Below, in pieces: positions 1 through 5,283 of a stretch of 5,283 nt of DNA (the first letter of the stretch is position 1; the number at the start of each line of letters is the position of its first letter). The position numbers and the translations under genes were made by a program. Where the stretch lies: positions 1 through 5,283 of the forward strand of contig JAISRY010000094.1 of assembly GCA_031273385.1 (NCBI GenBank), written 5' to 3'. The DNA comes from Tannerellaceae bacterium. GTDB taxonomy: Bacteria; Bacteroidota; Bacteroidia; Bacteroidales; Tannerellaceae. The notes beneath the pieces are model-generated. The model was not told the DNA's origin. It made no database searches and saw only the letters and a program-made list of their open reading frames with translations.

Positions 1-119
1 TCTCCACTCGCTGCGCTCGGTCGACATGACGTTCTCCCGCTCGGTCCCCCTAACGGGATTGCTATCGCCGTCATTTCCCTTTTTGATAAACCTGGTTTAT
101 TGGGTACTCGCAATGACGG
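1..119. repeat. Dispersed-repeat-like intergenic sequence with inverted repeats
   Basis: No gene is supported here. The 9-mer CGCTCGGTC occurs twice (14-22 and 38-46). An inverted pair CCGTCATT (68-75) / AATGACGG (112-119) encloses a perfect 7-bp inverted repeat with a 1-nt centre, ATAAACCTGGTTTAT (86-100). Read on the minus strand, the left edge contains GTCATGTCGACC followed by GAGCGCAGCGAG, which resembles short dispersed intergenic repeats I know from many bacterial genomes. That family link is from memory, and copy number cannot be judged from one window. The element may continue past the left edge. Confidence 0.4.
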
Positions 120-150
120 GTACTACTTAGTTATAATCGGCTGTAAACTA

Positions 151-206
151 TTCACTATTCACTGTTCACTATTCACTGTTCACTATTCGTTATTCACTGT
201 TCACTT
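151..206. repeat. 7-bp tandem repeat, about 8 units (TTCACTA/TTCACTG)
   Basis: Eight consecutive heptamers can be read: TTCACTA, TTCACTG, TTCACTA, TTCACTG, TTCACTA, TTCGTTA, TTCACTG, TTCACTT. The first five alternate A and G at the seventh position, so the array can also be seen as a 14-bp repeat. The unit length is not a multiple of three and no gene passes through it. It lies 72 bp upstream of the argF' start. Its role is unknown; it could be a slippage-prone spacer or a set of protein-binding half-sites. Confidence 0.9.
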
Positions 207-208
207 CT

Positions 209-240
209 CTTGCGTATTTGCTGTTTTTTGCTTAACTTGC
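209..240 (+). promoter_or_regulatory. Weak candidate Bacteroidota-type promoter for argF'
   Basis: Bacteroidota sigma factor promoters usually show TTTG near -33 and TAnnTTTG near -7, about 19-21 nt apart. Here CTTG (209-212) is followed after 20 nt by TAACTTGC (233-240), matching 3 of 4 and 6 of 8 positions. This would start transcription roughly 30 nt before the argF' ATG. The match is imperfect in AT-rich sequence, so it is only a suggestion. No better match was seen between 120 and 277. Confidence 0.2.
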
Positions 241-277
241 ACCCTGTTTTGGGTAACACTTAAAGAGAGAAGAAAGA

Positions 278-1231
278 ATGAAGCATTTTACTTGCGTACA
301 GGATATTGGGGATTTGAGGGAGGCGCTTCGGGAGGCGTTTGAGATTAAGCGGGATCGTTTTCAGTTTAATGAGCTGGGGAAGAACAAGACGCTGCTGATG
401 GTGTTTTTTAATGCCAGCCTGCGTACCCGTTTGAGTACGCAGAAAGCGGCTATGAATCTCGGGATGAATACCATCGTGCTGGATGTCAACCAGGGGGCGT
501 GGAAGCTGGAAACCGAACGCGGCGTGGTGATGGATGGCGATAAGAGCGAGCATCTGCTGGAGGCTATCCCGGTGATGGGGTGCTATTGCGACGTGATCGG
601 CGTCCGCTCCTTTGCCCGTTTCGAGAACAGGGAGGAGGATTACGGGGAGCGGGTGCTGGAGCAGTTTATCCGCTATTCGGGGCGACCGGTGTTCAGTATG
701 GAAGCGGCTACCCGCCATCCGCTGCAAAGCTTTGCCGACCTGATTACGATCGAAGAATACAAAAAGACGGACTGCCCGAAAGTGGTCATGTCGTGGGCGC
801 CGCATCCGAAAGCGCTTCCGCAGGCCGTCCCCAACAGTTTTGCCGAATGGATCAATGCCGCCGGGTATGAGCTGGTCATTACCCATCCCGAGGGGTATGA
901 GCTGGATCCGGCGTTCGTCGGGAACGCCAGGGTCGAATATGACCGGGAGAAAGCGTTTGCCGGCGCGGACTTCGTGTATGCCAAGAACTGGTCGGCCTAT
1001 GCCGCTCCACACTATGGGGAGGTGTTGAATAAAGACCGGAGCTGGACGGTCGACGCCGCGAAGATGGCGCTGACCAACGATGCCCGTTTCATGCATTGCC
1101 TGCCCGTCAGGCGGAATGTCATCGTGACGGACGAGGTGATAGAAAGCCCGCAAAGTATCGTGATCCCCGAAGCGGCCAACAGGGAGATAGCGGCGCAAAC
1201 CGTTTTGAAGAGACTTTTAACCCAGGAATAA
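278..1231 (+). CDS. argF': N-succinylornithine carbamoyltransferase (ArgF' family)
   Basis: This 317-residue enzyme transfers the carbamoyl group from carbamoyl phosphate to an N-acylated ornithine, the Bacteroidota variant of the arginine-pathway ornithine carbamoyltransferase step; it acts in the cytoplasm. Visible family motifs are the carbamoyl-phosphate loop SLRTR (47-51), ATRHPLQ (144-150) and HCLPVRR (273-279). The extended similarity, as I recall the B. fragilis enzyme (about 318 aa), includes LNLGMN-like, NQGAWKLETERG and MDGDK segments. The start is the ATG after a purine-rich stretch (262-276), and length fits the family. Residue 90 is Ser (codon 545-547), where the B. fragilis enzyme has Pro and the acetylornithine enzymes have Glu; published mutants suggest Ser favours succinylornithine. 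It is probably the first gene of the cluster. Generic databases may label it ornithine or N-acetylornithine carbamoyltransferase. The family is certain; the acyl preference is inferred. Confidence 0.95.
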   Translation: MKHFTCVQDIGDLREALREAFEIKRDRFQFNELGKNKTLLMVFFNASLRTRLSTQKAAMNLGMNTIVLDVNQGAWKLETERGVVMDGDKSEHLLEAIPVMGCYCDVIGVRSFARFENREEDYGERVLEQFIRYSGRPVFSMEAATRHPLQSFADLITIEEYKKTDCPKVVMSWAPHPKALPQAVPNSFAEWINAAGYELVITHPEGYELDPAFVGNARVEYDREKAFAGADFVYAKNWSAYAAPHYGEVLNKDRSWTVDAAKMALTNDARFMHCLPVRRNVIVTDEVIESPQSIVIPEAANREIAAQTVLKRLLTQE

Positions 1232-1243
1232 ACCCTTTTGGAT

Positions 1244-2629
1244 ATGAACAACATCATCCGCCACTGTTTTTCAGGGCTTCTCTTTTTGCTCTTCTCGCTT
1301 CCGTGCGGGGCGGAGGAGGCGCCGCTCATCTATAAGATCGACATCAAAAAGGAGATTAACCACACCACGCGGTTGTACCTGAGCAACGGGCTGGGCAAAG
1401 CGCAGGAGCTGGGCGCCGCCGCCGTACTGATTCACCTGAATACGTATGGCGGACTGGTCGATGCCGCCGACTCCATGCGGACGGCTATCCTGTACAGCCC
1501 CATACCGGTGTATGTCTTTATCGACAACAACGCCGCCTCCGCCGGCGCGCTCATCTCCATCGCCTGTAAGAAGATCTATATGCGCAAGGGCGCCAATATC
1601 GGCGCGGCGACGGTCGTCGGCCAGACCGGCGAAGCCATGCCCGACAAATACCAGTCGTATATGCGTTCGACCATGCGTTCGACCGCCGAAGCGCATGGGA
1701 AAGATACGCTGATCGTGGGGAGGGATACGACCTACCGCTGGGTGCGCGACCCGCTGATCGCCGAAGCGATGGTGGACGACCGCGTCTCCATCCCCCAGTT
1801 GATCGATACCGGCAAGGTGTTGACCCTGACAGCCGGCGAAGCCATGCAATGGCGGTATTGCGACGGGATTGCCGAATCGGTGGATGAGGTGGTGACCCGT
1901 TACCTGGGCTATCCCACCTACCGTCTGGAGGCCTATGCACCCTCGTGGCTCGACGACGTGAAAGGGTTCCTGATGAATCCGTTCGTCCAGTCGCTGCTGA
2001 TCCTGATTATCATCGGCGGCATCTATTTCGAGCTGCAAACGCCCGGCATGGGCTTTCCGTCGGTGGCCTCCATCGTGGCGGCCGTCCTCTATTTCGCGCC
2101 GTTGTATATCGACGGGCTGGCGCAAAATTGGGAGATCATGGTCTTTGTCGCGGGGGTGCTGCTGATTGCGGCGGAGATCTTTGTGATCCCCGGATTCGGC
2201 GTGACCGGCATCGGCGGTATCGTGTGCGTGATTGTGGGGCTGACCGTCGCGCTGCTGAACAATACGGATTTCGATTTCGAGGGCGTGACGACCCCGGAGA
2301 TCGGGCGGGCGACATTTACCGTCCTGATGGGGCTGGGGTCGGGCTTTTTCCTGATGATCTGGCTTTCGAATAAGATCGGCCATAAGGGGCTGTTCCGGCG
2401 GGTGGCGTTGAACGCCGACCTGGAAGAGGCGGTGTCGAGTCCCCGTTTGACCGGCCTGATCGGGAAAGAGGGCGTTGCCGCTACCGTTTTGCGGCCATCG
2501 GGGAAGATATGGATCGAGGGCGAGATGTACGACAGCGTCTCCGACTCGGGCTTTATAGAAAAGGGAAAGGCGGTAAGGGTGATCCGTTACGAGAATGCAC
2601 AGGCGTATGTTGAACTGATCGACCGATGA
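1244..2629 (+). CDS. NfeD-family membrane-bound ClpP-class serine protease (long form)
   Basis: This 461-residue protein is a long-form NfeD. Residues 1-23 look like a signal peptide (hydrophobic 11-20, possible cleavage after CGA). Residues about 27-222 form a ClpP/SppA-like protease domain: NTYGG (66-70) is the oxyanion-loop region, S99 in AASAG is the expected nucleophile, and K135 in MPDKYQ is the likely catalytic lysine by comparison with the archaeal PH1510 protease. Five hydrophobic segments follow (about 248-263, 272-290, 297-315, 319-338, 358-376), then a C-terminal NfeD OB-fold domain (about 404-461). The protease domain should lie outside the cytoplasm. Such proteins are thought to act in membrane quality control, often with stomatin-like partners; none is encoded in this window. 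I chose ATG 1244, 12 nt after argF'; an in-frame TTG at 1238 would add two residues and has AGGA (1224-1227) nearer to it. The stop overlaps kdsB. Substrates are unknown. Confidence 0.9.
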   Translation: MNNIIRHCFSGLLFLLFSLPCGAEEAPLIYKIDIKKEINHTTRLYLSNGLGKAQELGAAAVLIHLNTYGGLVDAADSMRTAILYSPIPVYVFIDNNAASAGALISIACKKIYMRKGANIGAATVVGQTGEAMPDKYQSYMRSTMRSTAEAHGKDTLIVGRDTTYRWVRDPLIAEAMVDDRVSIPQLIDTGKVLTLTAGEAMQWRYCDGIAESVDEVVTRYLGYPTYRLEAYAPSWLDDVKGFLMNPFVQSLLILIIIGGIYFELQTPGMGFPSVASIVAAVLYFAPLYIDGLAQNWEIMVFVAGVLLIAAEIFVIPGFGVTGIGGIVCVIVGLTVALLNNTDFDFEGVTTPEIGRATFTVLMGLGSGFFLMIWLSNKIGHKGLFRRVALNADLEEAVSSPRLTGLIGKEGVAATVLRPSGKIWIEGEMYDSVSDSGFIEKGKAVRVIRYENAQAYVELIDR

Positions 2630-3384
2630 AGAGTATAGGCATCATACCGGCGCGTTATGCGTCGACCCGTTTCCCCGGTAAACCGTTGGCCGACCTGGAC
2701 GGCAAACCGATGATACGGCGCGTATACGAACAGGTGCAGGGAGCGGTGGACGCCGTCTATGTGGCGACCGACGACGCACGTATCGAAGCGGCAGTCGAAG
2801 CCTTTGGCGGTTGCGTGGTCATGACCTCCGACAGGCACACCAGCGGGACGGAGCGTTGTGCGGAGGCGTACCGGAAAATCGGGCGTCCGTTCGACGTCGT
2901 CATCAACATCCAGGGCGACGAGCCTTTCGTCGCGCCGGAACAGATCGAACTGCTGAAAAGCTGTTTCGGGGATAGCCGGGTACAGATAGCGACATTGGTC
3001 AAGCCTTTCCTGCCTGCGGATGACTTCGAGACGACGCTGTTCAACCCCAACTCCCCCAAGGTGGTACTCAACCGCAACGGTGAAGCGATCTATTTCAGCC
3101 GCTCCGTCATCCCCTACCTCCGGGGGGAGGAGCATACGCGGTGGCTTGAGCGCCATGTCTATTACAAACATGTGGGGCTGTATGCCTACCGCCCCGATGT
3201 GCTGGAAGAGATTACGCAGTTGCCGCCCTCCCCGTTGGAACTGGCCGAAAGCCTCGAGCAGCTCCGCTGGTTGGACAACGGATACCGGATAAAGGCCGCC
3301 ATTACGCAGCAGGAGACCATCGGGATCGATACGCCCGAAGATATGGAGCGGGCGTTAACCTGGTTGAGGAGTGGGCGGAAGTAA
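2626..3384 (+). CDS. kdsB: 3-deoxy-manno-octulosonate cytidylyltransferase (CMP-Kdo synthetase)
   Basis: KdsB activates Kdo with CTP, giving CMP-Kdo and pyrophosphate, the sugar donor for the inner core of lipopolysaccharide; it is cytoplasmic. The 252-residue protein has the normal family length and all recognisable blocks: the N-terminal nucleotide-binding [16 protein letters not shown] (6-21), ATDD (47-50), TSGTER (72-77), the metal-binding QGDEP (96-100, D98), NPNSPKVV (140-147), YFSRSVIPY (156-164), HVGLYAY (182-188), [11 protein letters not shown] (204-214) and the C-terminal IDTPED (234-239, D235 as second metal ligand by analogy with E. coli). The start codon overlaps the NfeD stop in an ATGA, so translational coupling is likely. 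Nothing is broken or unusual. Its presence implies a Gram-negative organism with Kdo-containing lipid A core. Confidence 0.97.
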   Translation: MKSIGIIPARYASTRFPGKPLADLDGKPMIRRVYEQVQGAVDAVYVATDDARIEAAVEAFGGCVVMTSDRHTSGTERCAEAYRKIGRPFDVVINIQGDEPFVAPEQIELLKSCFGDSRVQIATLVKPFLPADDFETTLFNPNSPKVVLNRNGEAIYFSRSVIPYLRGEEHTRWLERHVYYKHVGLYAYRPDVLEEITQLPPSPLELAESLEQLRWLDNGYRIKAAITQQETIGIDTPEDMERALTWLRSGRK

Positions 3385-3403
3385 ACCCTCCAAAAAATGG
3401 CCG

Positions 3404-4171
3404 ATGAAGATACGGAGACGTATATTGGTGTGGTGCAGGAACCTGTTGTTGTTCCTGTTTTTATCCAGCCTGTTGGCGGTCGTCGCGCTGCGGTTCGTAC
3501 CGGTGTACTACACGCCCCTCATGTGCATCCGCCTGTACGAACAGTGGAAAGAGGGGAAAAAGCTGAAGCTTAAACACCAATGGATCCCCCTCTCCCGCAT
3601 AGCGCAACACCTGGCGCAAGCGGTGGCCGCTTCGGAAGACAACCTCTTCCTGGATCATAACGGCTTCGACATGGAGCAGATACGGAAAGCCCGCAAAGAG
3701 GCCGGGGAGGGAGGACGGCTACGGGGCGCAAGCACCATCTCCCAGCAAACGGCGAAAAACGTCTTCCTCTGGCCTGGCAAATCATACCTGCGGAAAGGGA
3801 TGGAAGCCTATTTCACCCTGCTGATCGAGTGGATATGGGGAAAGGAGCGCATCATGGAGGCCTACCTCAATTCGATCGAAATGGGCGACGGGATATATGG
3901 GGCGGAAGCGGTGGCCGGGGAACATTTCGGCAAACAGGCCTGTGAGCTGACAAAGGAGGAGGCCGCCCTGATTGCCGCCACGCTGCCCAACCCCCGCCGC
4001 TTCAATTCCGCGAAACCCTCTCCCTATATCCTGAAACGCCGGCAGCAGATCCTCTCCCTGATGGATAAACTGATGCAAATCAATATGGGATATGGCGTAA
4101 AAAAGGAGGATACAGGAACAAAAGGAACAAAAAAGAGAAAGAAATGGAGAGCTTTGCATACACTGATTTAG
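3404..4171 (+). CDS. mtgA: Monofunctional biosynthetic peptidoglycan glycosyltransferase (GT51)
   Basis: MtgA polymerises lipid II into glycan strands at the outer face of the inner membrane and has no transpeptidase domain. The 255-residue protein begins with KIRRR and a single membrane anchor (about 7-30). The GT51 domain then shows its motifs: EDNLFLDHNGFD (78-89) with catalytic E78, GASTISQQTAKNVFLW (108-123), RKGMEAYF (130-137), KERIMEAYLNSIEMG (147-161) and EEAALIAATLPNPRRFN (185-201). The ATG at 3404 leaves 19 nt after kdsB; a GTG at 3371 would add 11 residues and overlap kdsB by 14 nt, which I think less likely. The last 25 residues form a Lys-rich tail (GVKKEDTGTKGTKKRKKW) containing an exact duplication of Gly-Thr-Lys. 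This tail is encoded by A/G-rich DNA leading into lipB and overlaps it by 28 nt. It is probably dispensable. Assignment of the enzyme is firm. Confidence 0.95.
   Translation: MKIRRRILVWCRNLLLFLFLSSLLAVVALRFVPVYYTPLMCIRLYEQWKEGKKLKLKHQWIPLSRIAQHLAQAVAASEDNLFLDHNGFDMEQIRKARKEAGEGGRLRGASTISQQTAKNVFLWPGKSYLRKGMEAYFTLLIEWIWGKERIMEAYLNSIEMGDGIYGAEAVAGEHFGKQACELTKEEAALIAATLPNPRRFNSAKPSPYILKRRQQILSLMDKLMQINMGYGVKKEDTGTKGTKKRKKWRALHTLI
4115..4132 (+). repeat. Perfect 9-bp tandem duplication GGAACAAAA x2 inside the mtgA tail
   Basis: GGAACAAAA occurs at 4115-4123 and again at 4124-4132, in frame with mtgA, giving Gly-Thr-Lys twice (residues 238-243). It lies in an A/G-rich run (4099-4143) that immediately precedes the lipB ATG, so it also sets the distance between AGGAGG (4104-4109) and that start. 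A replication-slippage origin is likely. Confidence 0.85.
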
Positions 4172-4812
4172 GGAAAATCCCCTACACCGCCGCACTGGAG
4201 ATACAGACACGCGCCTTTAACGCCCTGCTGGAAGAGAAAGCCGGGGGGAGGCGGGGAGTGAACAACCTATTTTTCTGCGAACACGAACCGGTATTCACGC
4301 TGGGGAAAAACGCCGCCGAATCCAACCTGCTGGTTGCCGGGGAATGGCTATCGAAACAGGGTATCGCCCTCTACCATACCAACCGCGGAGGGGATATCAC
4401 CTATCATGGCCCCGGCCAGATCACCGGCTATCCGGTCTTCGACCTCGACTGTTGGCAGATGGGATTGAAGCAATATGTGCATACCCTGGAAGAGATCGTG
4501 ATCCGTTTCCTTGCCCTTTACGGCATCGAGGCGGGAAGGCTACAAGGCGCAACAGGCGTATGGATCGAACCGCAAACCCGACGGGAACGTAAAATATGCG
4601 CCATCGGACTGAAAAGCAGCCGCTACGTCACCATGCACGGCTTCGCCCTCAACATCAACACCAACCTCGCCAACTACTCCTACATCAACCCCTGCGGCTT
4701 CAAAGACAAAGGCGTCACCTCCCTCGAAAAAGAGACCGCCGCCCCCCAAGACATCGAAAAAAGCGAACAACAGCTCCTCCACCTTTTCAGGGAAGCGTTC
4801 CCTTCGCTATGA
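4144..4812 (+). CDS. lipB: Octanoyltransferase (lipoyl(octanoyl) transferase)
   Basis: LipB moves the octanoyl group from octanoyl-ACP onto a lysine of lipoyl domains (or GcvH), after which LipA inserts sulfur; it supplies lipoylated dehydrogenases and the glycine cleavage system in the cytoplasm. The 222-residue protein has the family signature RGGDITYHGPGQ (81-92), GATGVWI (135-141), RKICAIGLK (149-157) with catalytic K150, MHGFALN (164-170) and INPCG (181-185) with acyl-accepting C184; the catalytic Lys and Cys are assigned by analogy with E. coli K135 and C169. The ATG at 4144 is the first start in a frame open from 4069 and fits the usual N-terminus. It overlaps the end of mtgA by 28 nt, so coupled translation is likely. 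The 3' half of the gene is strongly C-rich on the coding strand, unlike argF'. LipA is not in the window. Confidence 0.96.
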   Translation: MESFAYTDLGKIPYTAALEIQTRAFNALLEEKAGGRRGVNNLFFCEHEPVFTLGKNAAESNLLVAGEWLSKQGIALYHTNRGGDITYHGPGQITGYPVFDLDCWQMGLKQYVHTLEEIVIRFLALYGIEAGRLQGATGVWIEPQTRRERKICAIGLKSSRYVTMHGFALNINTNLANYSYINPCGFKDKGVTSLEKETAAPQDIEKSEQQLLHLFREAFPSL

Positions 4813-4813
4813 T

Positions 4814-4830
4814 AAACCCGCGCGAGGTGA
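4814..4830. repeat. Direct repeat, copy 1 (AAACCCGCGCGAGGTGA)
   Basis: This 17-bp sequence starts 1 nt after the lipB stop codon and differs at a single position from the copy at 4903-4919. The two are 89 bp apart and in the same orientation. Function is unknown. Confidence 0.75.
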
Positions 4831-4837
4831 ATTTCCC

Positions 4838-4889
4838 CTTAAGATTCTTAAGGCTCTTAAGATTTTTAAGATTCTTAAGCCTCTAAAAG
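4838..4889. repeat. 9-bp CTTAAG-type tandem repeat, about 5.5 units; possible bidirectional terminator
   Basis: The units are CTTAAGATT, CTTAAGGCT, CTTAAGATT, TTTAAGATT, CTTAAGCCT, then a degenerate CTAAAAG. Each CTTAAG is itself a palindrome, so several alternative pairings are possible; for example AGGCT (4851-4855) can pair with AGCCT (4878-4882). The array sits between the convergent lipB and tamB-like genes, where a bidirectional terminator would be expected. There is no clean GC-rich stem followed by a T-run on either strand, so a terminator role is only inferred from position. Confidence 0.8.
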
Positions 4890-4902
4890 AACAAACAAGG
4901 AG

Positions 4903-4919
4903 AAACCCGCGCGAGGCGA
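4903..4919. repeat. Direct repeat, copy 2 (AAACCCGCGCGAGGCGA)
   Basis: This is the second copy of the 17-bp repeat at 4814-4830, with one mismatch (C for T at the fifteenth position). Together the copies bracket the CTTAAG array. The rest of the gap (4920-4983) holds no gene; its only visible structure is a 10-bp palindrome CCGTCGACGG at 4955-4964. Confidence 0.75.
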
Positions 4920-4983
4920 GACGCACGCCATCGCCAGATCATTGGGGGCTCATGCCGTCGACGGGGGAAACAAACAGGGGCTT

Positions 4984-5283
4984 TCATTTTCGTCTGAAGA
5001 TTTCGTATAGGGTGGAGAAGTCTTTTTTGTACATGATGCCGACGCCTTGTGTTGTGAGGCTTTGTTTGAGGTAGCGGTACATGTCGTTGGCGTGGTTGTA
5101 GGCTTTGAGGCGTATCTCGCCGCTGCGGGTCAGGCGGTATTCCAGGTCGAACTCGCCGACGAAAATGTTCTTTTGCGTCGGGTTGTTCTTGTAGCCGAAA
5201 TTGCCGTTAAAGATCAGGCGGTTGTCCAACAGCTGGCTGGAGAGAAGCATCTCCACCTCCGTATCGTAGAAGCCGTCCTGGCT
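4984..5283 (-). CDS. TamB-like translocation/assembly module protein, C-terminal fragment (runs off right edge)
   Basis: Only the last 99 residues are visible; the reading frame stays open to the right edge, so the gene starts outside the window, and the internal GTG/ATG codons near 5248-5256 are not real starts. The stop is TGA (complement of 4984-4986). The fragment has alternating hydrophobic and polar residues typical of beta structure, and ends in LKAYNHANDMYRYLKQSL, TTQGVGIMYKKDF and EIFRRK. This pattern matches my knowledge of the C-terminal DUF490/TamB domain of Bacteroidota proteins, usually around 1,500 residues. TamB spans the periplasm from the inner membrane and helps outer-membrane biogenesis, in Proteobacteria together with the BamA-like TamA and in lipid transport. 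It is convergent with lipB. Family assignment rests on a short segment, so it is likely rather than certain. Confidence 0.8.
   Translation of the reverse strand, partial: SQDGFYDTEVEMLLSSQLLDNRLIFNGNFGYKNNPTQKNIFVGEFDLEYRLTRSGEIRLKAYNHANDMYRYLKQSLTTQGVGIMYKKDFSTLYEIFRRK

Noticed and set aside
151..206. A CRISPR array
   Set aside because: The repeats are contiguous 7-mers with no spacers, and no cas genes are present.
100..342. An 80-codon plus-strand reading frame across the leader and into argF'
   Set aside because: Its translation is largely produced by the 7-bp tandem repeat, it overlaps the argF' start in another frame, and it resembles no known protein.
260..1198. A 312-codon minus-strand reading frame opposite argF'
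   Set aside because: It lies antisense to a clearly identified enzyme, has no recognisable domain, and its composition (many His, Arg, Pro) is that of a shadow frame in GC-rich coding DNA.
1271..2383. A 370-codon minus-strand reading frame opposite the NfeD gene
   Set aside because: Despite its length it mirrors the NfeD coding sequence, has no family motifs, and is rich in His, Arg and Gly as expected from reversed GC-rich codons.
2587..3171. A 194-codon minus-strand reading frame opposite kdsB
   Set aside because: It is fully antisense to kdsB, whose motifs are unambiguous; no independent coding signal was seen.
3371..3406. GTG at 3371 as the mtgA start
   Set aside because: The ATG at 3404 gives a normal short cytoplasmic N-terminus (MKIRRR) before the membrane anchor and avoids overlap with kdsB; the extra 11 residues add no recognisable feature.
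3782..4210. A 142-codon minus-strand reading frame across the mtgA/lipB junction
   Set aside because: It is antisense to two well-supported genes and has no recognisable features.
4596..4886. A 96-codon plus-strand frame running from lipB into the CTTAAG repeat
   Set aside because: It is a second frame of the C-rich end of lipB; its Arg/His/Gln/Pro-rich translation and leucine/arginine repeat come from composition and the tandem repeat.
4955..4964. The palindrome CCGTCGACGG as an operator or terminator stem
   Set aside because: A 10-bp self-complementary site with no loop and no T-run is expected by chance in GC-rich sequence, and nothing links it to either neighbouring gene.

Overview
The window looks like a chromosomal piece of a Bacteroidales (Bacteroidota) genome. 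Three things point there. The first gene is a close relative of the N-succinylornithine carbamoyltransferase described from Bacteroides fragilis. The NfeD protein has the NTYGG/NNAASAG active-site style that I associate with this phylum. The right-edge fragment matches the C-terminus of the large Bacteroidota TamB-like proteins. Coding DNA is GC-rich for the order, so I do not name a genus.

Layout: 1-277 is a non-coding leader with dispersed-repeat-like sequence at the left edge and a 7-bp tandem repeat (151-206). Five genes then run rightward with almost no space between them: argF' (278-1231), an NfeD-family membrane protease (1244-2629), kdsB (2626-3384, ATGA overlap), a monofunctional peptidoglycan glycosyltransferase mtgA (3404-4171) and lipB (4144-4812, 28-nt overlap with mtgA). 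The tight spacing suggests one transcript. A 171-bp convergent gap (4813-4983) holds a 9-bp CTTAAG-type tandem repeat between two copies of a 17-bp repeat. The 3' end of a leftward tamB-like gene fills the right edge (4984-5283).

Functionally, the cluster combines one arginine-biosynthesis step, one lipoate-biosynthesis step and three envelope functions: CMP-Kdo synthesis for lipopolysaccharide, glycan-strand polymerisation for peptidoglycan, and a membrane-bound ClpP-class protease. The neighbouring TamB-like protein is also an envelope-assembly factor. These are housekeeping genes and all five complete ORFs look intact. I found no phage, transposon, CRISPR, toxin or defence genes and no clear undescribed system. 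The points most worth checking are a Ser at the substrate-specificity position of ArgF', two A_AAA_AAG heptamers at the mtgA/lipB junction that would connect the two frames, the repeats in both intergenic regions, and a reversal of GC skew along genes on the same strand.
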